Origin: DATKMP01 sp035541775
GTDB taxonomy: Bacteria > Bacteroidota > Ignavibacteria > UBA10030
DNA length: 9,091 nt
NCBI GenBank assembly: GCA_035541775.1
Contig: DATKMP010000266.1
Span: forward strand, 1-9,091
Direction: 5' to 3'
The notes under the pieces were generated by a model. It saw only the letters and a program-made list of their open reading frames with translations. It was not told the DNA's origin and did not search any database. Position numbers and translations under genes: made by a program. Below, piece after piece: positions 6,899-9,091 of this stretch (positions are counted from its first letter, which is position 1; the number at the start of each line of letters is the position of its first letter).

Positions 6899-7785
6899 AA
6901 TTACATTTTTTATTGATCGCGTTGCTGCCTGCAGCACTCTCTGCACAAGGTACCTCTACAGGATTGGTTGAATTAAAAATTCCTGTTTCTCCGCAAACAT
7001 CTGCGCTTGCAGAATCTTTTGTCTCAGGGCAAGGTTCAGCGGCGGCCGGATGGCTTAATCCGGCAAATCTTGCCGAGCATGCCGGTTATGAACTCAATAT
7101 CACCCATACGAACTGGATGGAAAATGTTCTTCAATTAGATGCACTGAATTTAACCATGCCTTTCATTGGCGGAAGCGCATCGTTCACCCTTGCTGCCTCC
7201 AGCGTCGATGATATTCAAATACGTGAAGTTCCCGGAGAAGCAGTAGGCACATTTGATGCACGTTCGTCGAACTTTCAATTTTCGTACGGCATCCAAGTCG
7301 CCCAACATATTTCCGTCGGATTCGGTGCAAAATATATTTACGAAAAAATCTATACCGACGAAACCTCCGGGTACAGTTGCGATTTCGGCGGAGATTATTC
7401 TCTACCGATCGACGGCCTTTCTGTGGGCGCATCGATGACCAATATCGGCAAAGTACCGGGTTTTCGCAACGGCGATATTTCGCTGCCATCGATGCTGCGC
7501 ATCGGAACATCTTATGCCATGGCTGTGAATAATTTCGATGTGCACACGGCCATTGCATATTCCAATGAATGGAACAATTCATTATCGCATTTGCATTTTG
7601 GCGCCGAGGCAATATATCAAAATTATTTTTCCATCCGTGTCGGGTATCTTACCGGTTATGATGCACGCGGCATTTCAGCCGGCATGGGAATTCGCTACAA
7701 TAGGTTTCAAGTCAATTATTCATTCATTCCTGTTTCAGAAGATTTAGGAAACGCACACAGCATTGCAGTCGGTGTTACGTTCTAA
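6895..7785 (+). CDS. PorV/PorQ-family outer-membrane beta-barrel protein (second copy)
   Basis: A 296-residue predicted outer-membrane barrel with a compact Sec signal peptide (residues 1-17, cleavage after LSA before Gln18). Its mature start has the PorV/PorQ pattern: IPVSPQTSALAESFV, then GWLNPANLA, the NPA-type motif. The middle matches the first copy in order and spacing, for example FQFSYGIQV and VGFGAKYIYEKIY here against FLFSFGIQV and LGLSAKFFYYSLY upstream, so the two are probably old tandem paralogues. It ends in a barrel-type strand with C-terminal Phe (IAVGVTF). It overlaps the upstream gene by ATGA and has a GAGG ribosome site. Neighbours suggest it works with the exported propeller protein, perhaps in export, surface attachment or outer-membrane assembly; this is inferred from context. 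No enzyme motif was seen. Confidence 0.84.
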   Translation: MKLHFLLIALLPAALSAQGTSTGLVELKIPVSPQTSALAESFVSGQGSAAAGWLNPANLAEHAGYELNITHTNWMENVLQLDALNLTMPFIGGSASFTLAASSVDDIQIREVPGEAVGTFDARSSNFQFSYGIQVAQHISVGFGAKYIYEKIYTDETSGYSCDFGGDYSLPIDGLSVGASMTNIGKVPGFRNGDISLPSMLRIGTSYAMAVNNFDVHTAIAYSNEWNNSLSHLHFGAEAIYQNYFSIRVGYLTGYDARGISAGMGIRYNRFQVNYSFIPVSEDLGNAHSIAVGVTF

Positions 7786-7797
7786 CCATTTCCGGCA

Positions 7798-8661
7798 ATG
7801 AAGGTTTCCGGATTTACATTTGTTCGCAACGGAACAACGTTTGATTATCCATTTATCGAATCGCTGCAATCGCTTCTCCCTCTCTGCGATGAAGTGATTG
7901 TCGCTGTCGGCAAATCCGATGACGACACCTTAGAACGCATTCAGTCGCTCCATTCAAAAAAAATCAAAATCCTTCAAACGACGTGGGATGAATCGTTGCG
8001 CAAAAATGGTGCAATCCTTGCACAGCAAACAAATATCGCGTTGCAGCACGTTACCGGCGATTGGGCAATCTATCTCCAAGCGGATGAAGTGTTTCATGAA
8101 AAAGATTATTCGACCATCCGGCATGCAATGAACGTTTATCTGCCGCAGCACGAGGTTGAAGGAATGTTATTTCGCTACAACCATTTTTATGGCAGCTACC
8201 AATATATTGGAGATTCACGAAAATGGTATCGCAGAGAAATCCGCATCATACGTCCGAACATCGGCATACAATCGTGGGGCGATGCGCAGGGATTCCGGCT
8301 CAACGGACAAAAGGTGCATGTCAAATTGATCGATGCTTGCGTTTATCATTACGGATGGGTAAAGCCGCCGGCGATTCAGCAACTGAAACAACAATATTTC
8401 AACAAACTCTGGCATCCCGACGATTGGATGAAAACACACATTGCCGACACGATGGAATATGATTATCGCAATGGCGGAAAGTTGAAAATATTTTCCGACA
8501 CGCATCCGGCAGTGATGCATGACCGCGTAGCAAATCAATATTGGAAGTTTGAGTATTCCCCCGCAAAGATACAACGATCGCTGAAAGAACAATTGCTCAA
8601 TGCGATTGAAAAGAAAACCGGCTGGAGAGTTGGCGAATATCGAAATTATAAAATGATCTAA
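7798..8661 (+). CDS. Cytoplasmic glycosyltransferase, family 2
   Basis: A 287-residue soluble GT2-type protein without membrane segments. It begins with the GT-A nucleotide-binding strand (VSGFTFVRNG) and CDEVIVAVGKSDDDT, the usual D-x-S-D-D-x-T region. The metal/sugar-nucleotide DxD equivalent is in the QADE segment (Gln94-Ala-Asp96-Glu97), preceded by GDWAIYL. A C-terminal HYGW and a long aromatic- and charge-rich tail follow, as in Bacteroidetes glycosyltransferases of this size. It probably adds a sugar to an envelope glycan, LPS core or glycoprotein; donor and acceptor are not readable. It starts 12 bases after the second barrel gene with no clear Shine-Dalgarno and is probably the last gene of the operon. 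It ends five bases from the stop of a convergent glycosyltransferase. Confidence 0.88.
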   Translation: MKVSGFTFVRNGTTFDYPFIESLQSLLPLCDEVIVAVGKSDDDTLERIQSLHSKKIKILQTTWDESLRKNGAILAQQTNIALQHVTGDWAIYLQADEVFHEKDYSTIRHAMNVYLPQHEVEGMLFRYNHFYGSYQYIGDSRKWYRREIRIIRPNIGIQSWGDAQGFRLNGQKVHVKLIDACVYHYGWVKPPAIQQLKQQYFNKLWHPDDWMKTHIADTMEYDYRNGGKLKIFSDTHPAVMHDRVANQYWKFEYSPAKIQRSLKEQLLNAIEKKTGWRVGEYRNYKMI

Positions 8662-8666
8662 AAAAA

Positions 8667-9091
8667 TCATTGGCGTGAGAAGCGGTCATTCAAAAACTCA
8701 TCGACCGCTTCTTTCATCGTCGCAAGGGGAATCGATGAAACATCGTTTCCCTCTTCTGCCGTTACCAATTTATAGGTAACATCATACGGCAGCCATTCGA
8801 TCATTCCTTGCCGCGGCGTAAAAAATCCCACGACCGGCGTTTTCATTGCAGATGCAAAATGAATAATCGATGTGTCAGGCGTAACCACGGCTGCTGCATA
8901 TTTTATCAGCGCCGCAAGTTCCGACAGCGAAGCATTTCCATGCTCGGGAAAAACCAGGCACTTTCCTCTTTCTGACAACTGATGACAGAGCATTCGCATT
9001 TCATGATCAGTCGGCGATGCCGAGAGAACAAGTTTAAATCGTGAATCATCTTTTAAGTGTTGTATAAGTGCGATGGCTTGCGTTAGAGAAA
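8667..9091 (-). CDS. Family 9 glycosyltransferase (heptosyltransferase-like), C-terminal part
   Basis: The 3' 141 codons of a minus-strand gene whose start lies beyond the right edge. The frame stays open past the internal ATG at 8997-8999 up to base 9091. The diagnostic segment is AAVVTPDTSIIHFASAMK followed by TPVVGFF, the donor-binding region of GT9 enzymes (ADP-heptose:LPS heptosyltransferase family, with D-T/S-x-x-x-H-x-A). A KLVLSASP strand upstream fits the start of the C-terminal Rossmann domain. Such enzymes build the LPS inner core or related glycans in the cytoplasm. The truncated N-terminal half prevents assignment to heptosyltransferase I, II or another GT9. It converges on the GT2 gene, so it belongs to a separate transcription unit. 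Confidence 0.87.
   Translation of the reverse strand, partial: SLTQAIALIQHLKDDSRFKLVLSASPTDHEMRMLCHQLSERGKCLVFPEHGNASLSELAALIKYAAAVVTPDTSIIHFASAMKTPVVGFFTPRQGMIEWLPYDVTYKLVTAEEGNDVSSIPLATMKEAVDEFLNDRFSRQ
8678..8712. repeat. Perfect 10-bp inverted repeat at the convergent gene junction
   Basis: AGAAGCGGTC (8678-8687) pairs perfectly with GACCGCTTCT (8703-8712) across a 15-base loop. It lies within the last 15 or so codons of the minus-strand GT9 gene and 17 bases after the plus-strand GT2 stop. Read on the minus strand, a run of seven T (complement of 8660-8666) follows the stem after 11 bases; on the plus strand no T run follows. It could act as a terminator or mRNA-stabilising hairpin for one or both transcripts, but the distance from stem to T run is not canonical and the stem is inside coding sequence. 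Confidence 0.4.

Noticed and set aside
7184..7612. 142-codon minus-strand open frame opposite the second PorV/PorQ gene
   Set aside because: The composition is rich in Arg and Cys, typical of an antisense shadow, and the plus frame has a signal peptide and barrel pattern.
8215..8670. 151-codon minus-strand open frame opposite the GT2 gene
   Set aside because: It lies wholly antisense to a well-supported GT2 gene, shows no recognisable motif and looks like a shadow frame.
1..9091. CRISPR array, transposon ends, attachment sites, tRNA genes or a defence system
   Set aside because: No regularly spaced repeats, transposase, integrase, tRNA-like fold or defence-family protein was recognised on either strand.

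Overview
The window looks like a chromosomal segment from a member of the Bacteroidetes/Chlorobi (FCB) group, probably Ignavibacteria-like. The evidence is a secreted protein ending in a FlgD-like / type IX-style C-terminal domain, two adjacent PorV/PorQ-family outer-membrane proteins, sparse Shine-Dalgarno sequences, frequent 4-base stop/start overlaps and moderate-to-low GC. The lineage is inferred from gene families only. No tRNA, rRNA, CRISPR array, insertion sequence or phage gene was seen. Coding density is very high: the longest gene-free gap is 109 bases (4229-4337).

Region 1 (1-4228, + strand) holds four genes packed like an operon. They are the 3' part of a NodB-type polysaccharide deacetylase, a membrane family 2 glycosyltransferase with the full processive-type signature (DxD, ED, QxxRW), a PHP-fold metallohydrolase of the CehA/McbA type, and an integral-membrane M50 (site-2) protease of the EGY-like type. 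The deacetylase/glycosyltransferase pair resembles the NodB/NodC or IcaB/IcaA pairing and suggests synthesis and trimming of a surface glycan or glycolipid. The roles of the other two genes cannot be read from the context.

Region 2 (4229-8661, + strand) starts with a 109-base gap holding a weak promoter candidate. It is followed by a secreted Asp-box beta-propeller protein with a C-terminal FlgD/sorting-like domain, two paralogous PorV/PorQ-family outer-membrane beta-barrel proteins, and a soluble family 2 glycosyltransferase. The first three are joined by ATGA overlaps and the fourth follows after 12 bases, so they are probably co-transcribed. The simplest reading is a cell-envelope module: an exported propeller protein with PorV-like barrels that may help export or anchor it, plus a sugar transferase.

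Region 3 (8667-9091, - strand) is the C-terminal part of a family 9 (heptosyltransferase-like) glycosyltransferase. It converges on region 2 with only five bases between the stop codons. A perfect 10-bp inverted repeat lies inside its 3' end.

The window is mostly recognisable families. The most interesting part is the co-translated propeller/PorV/PorQ trio. I see no convincing wholly new system.
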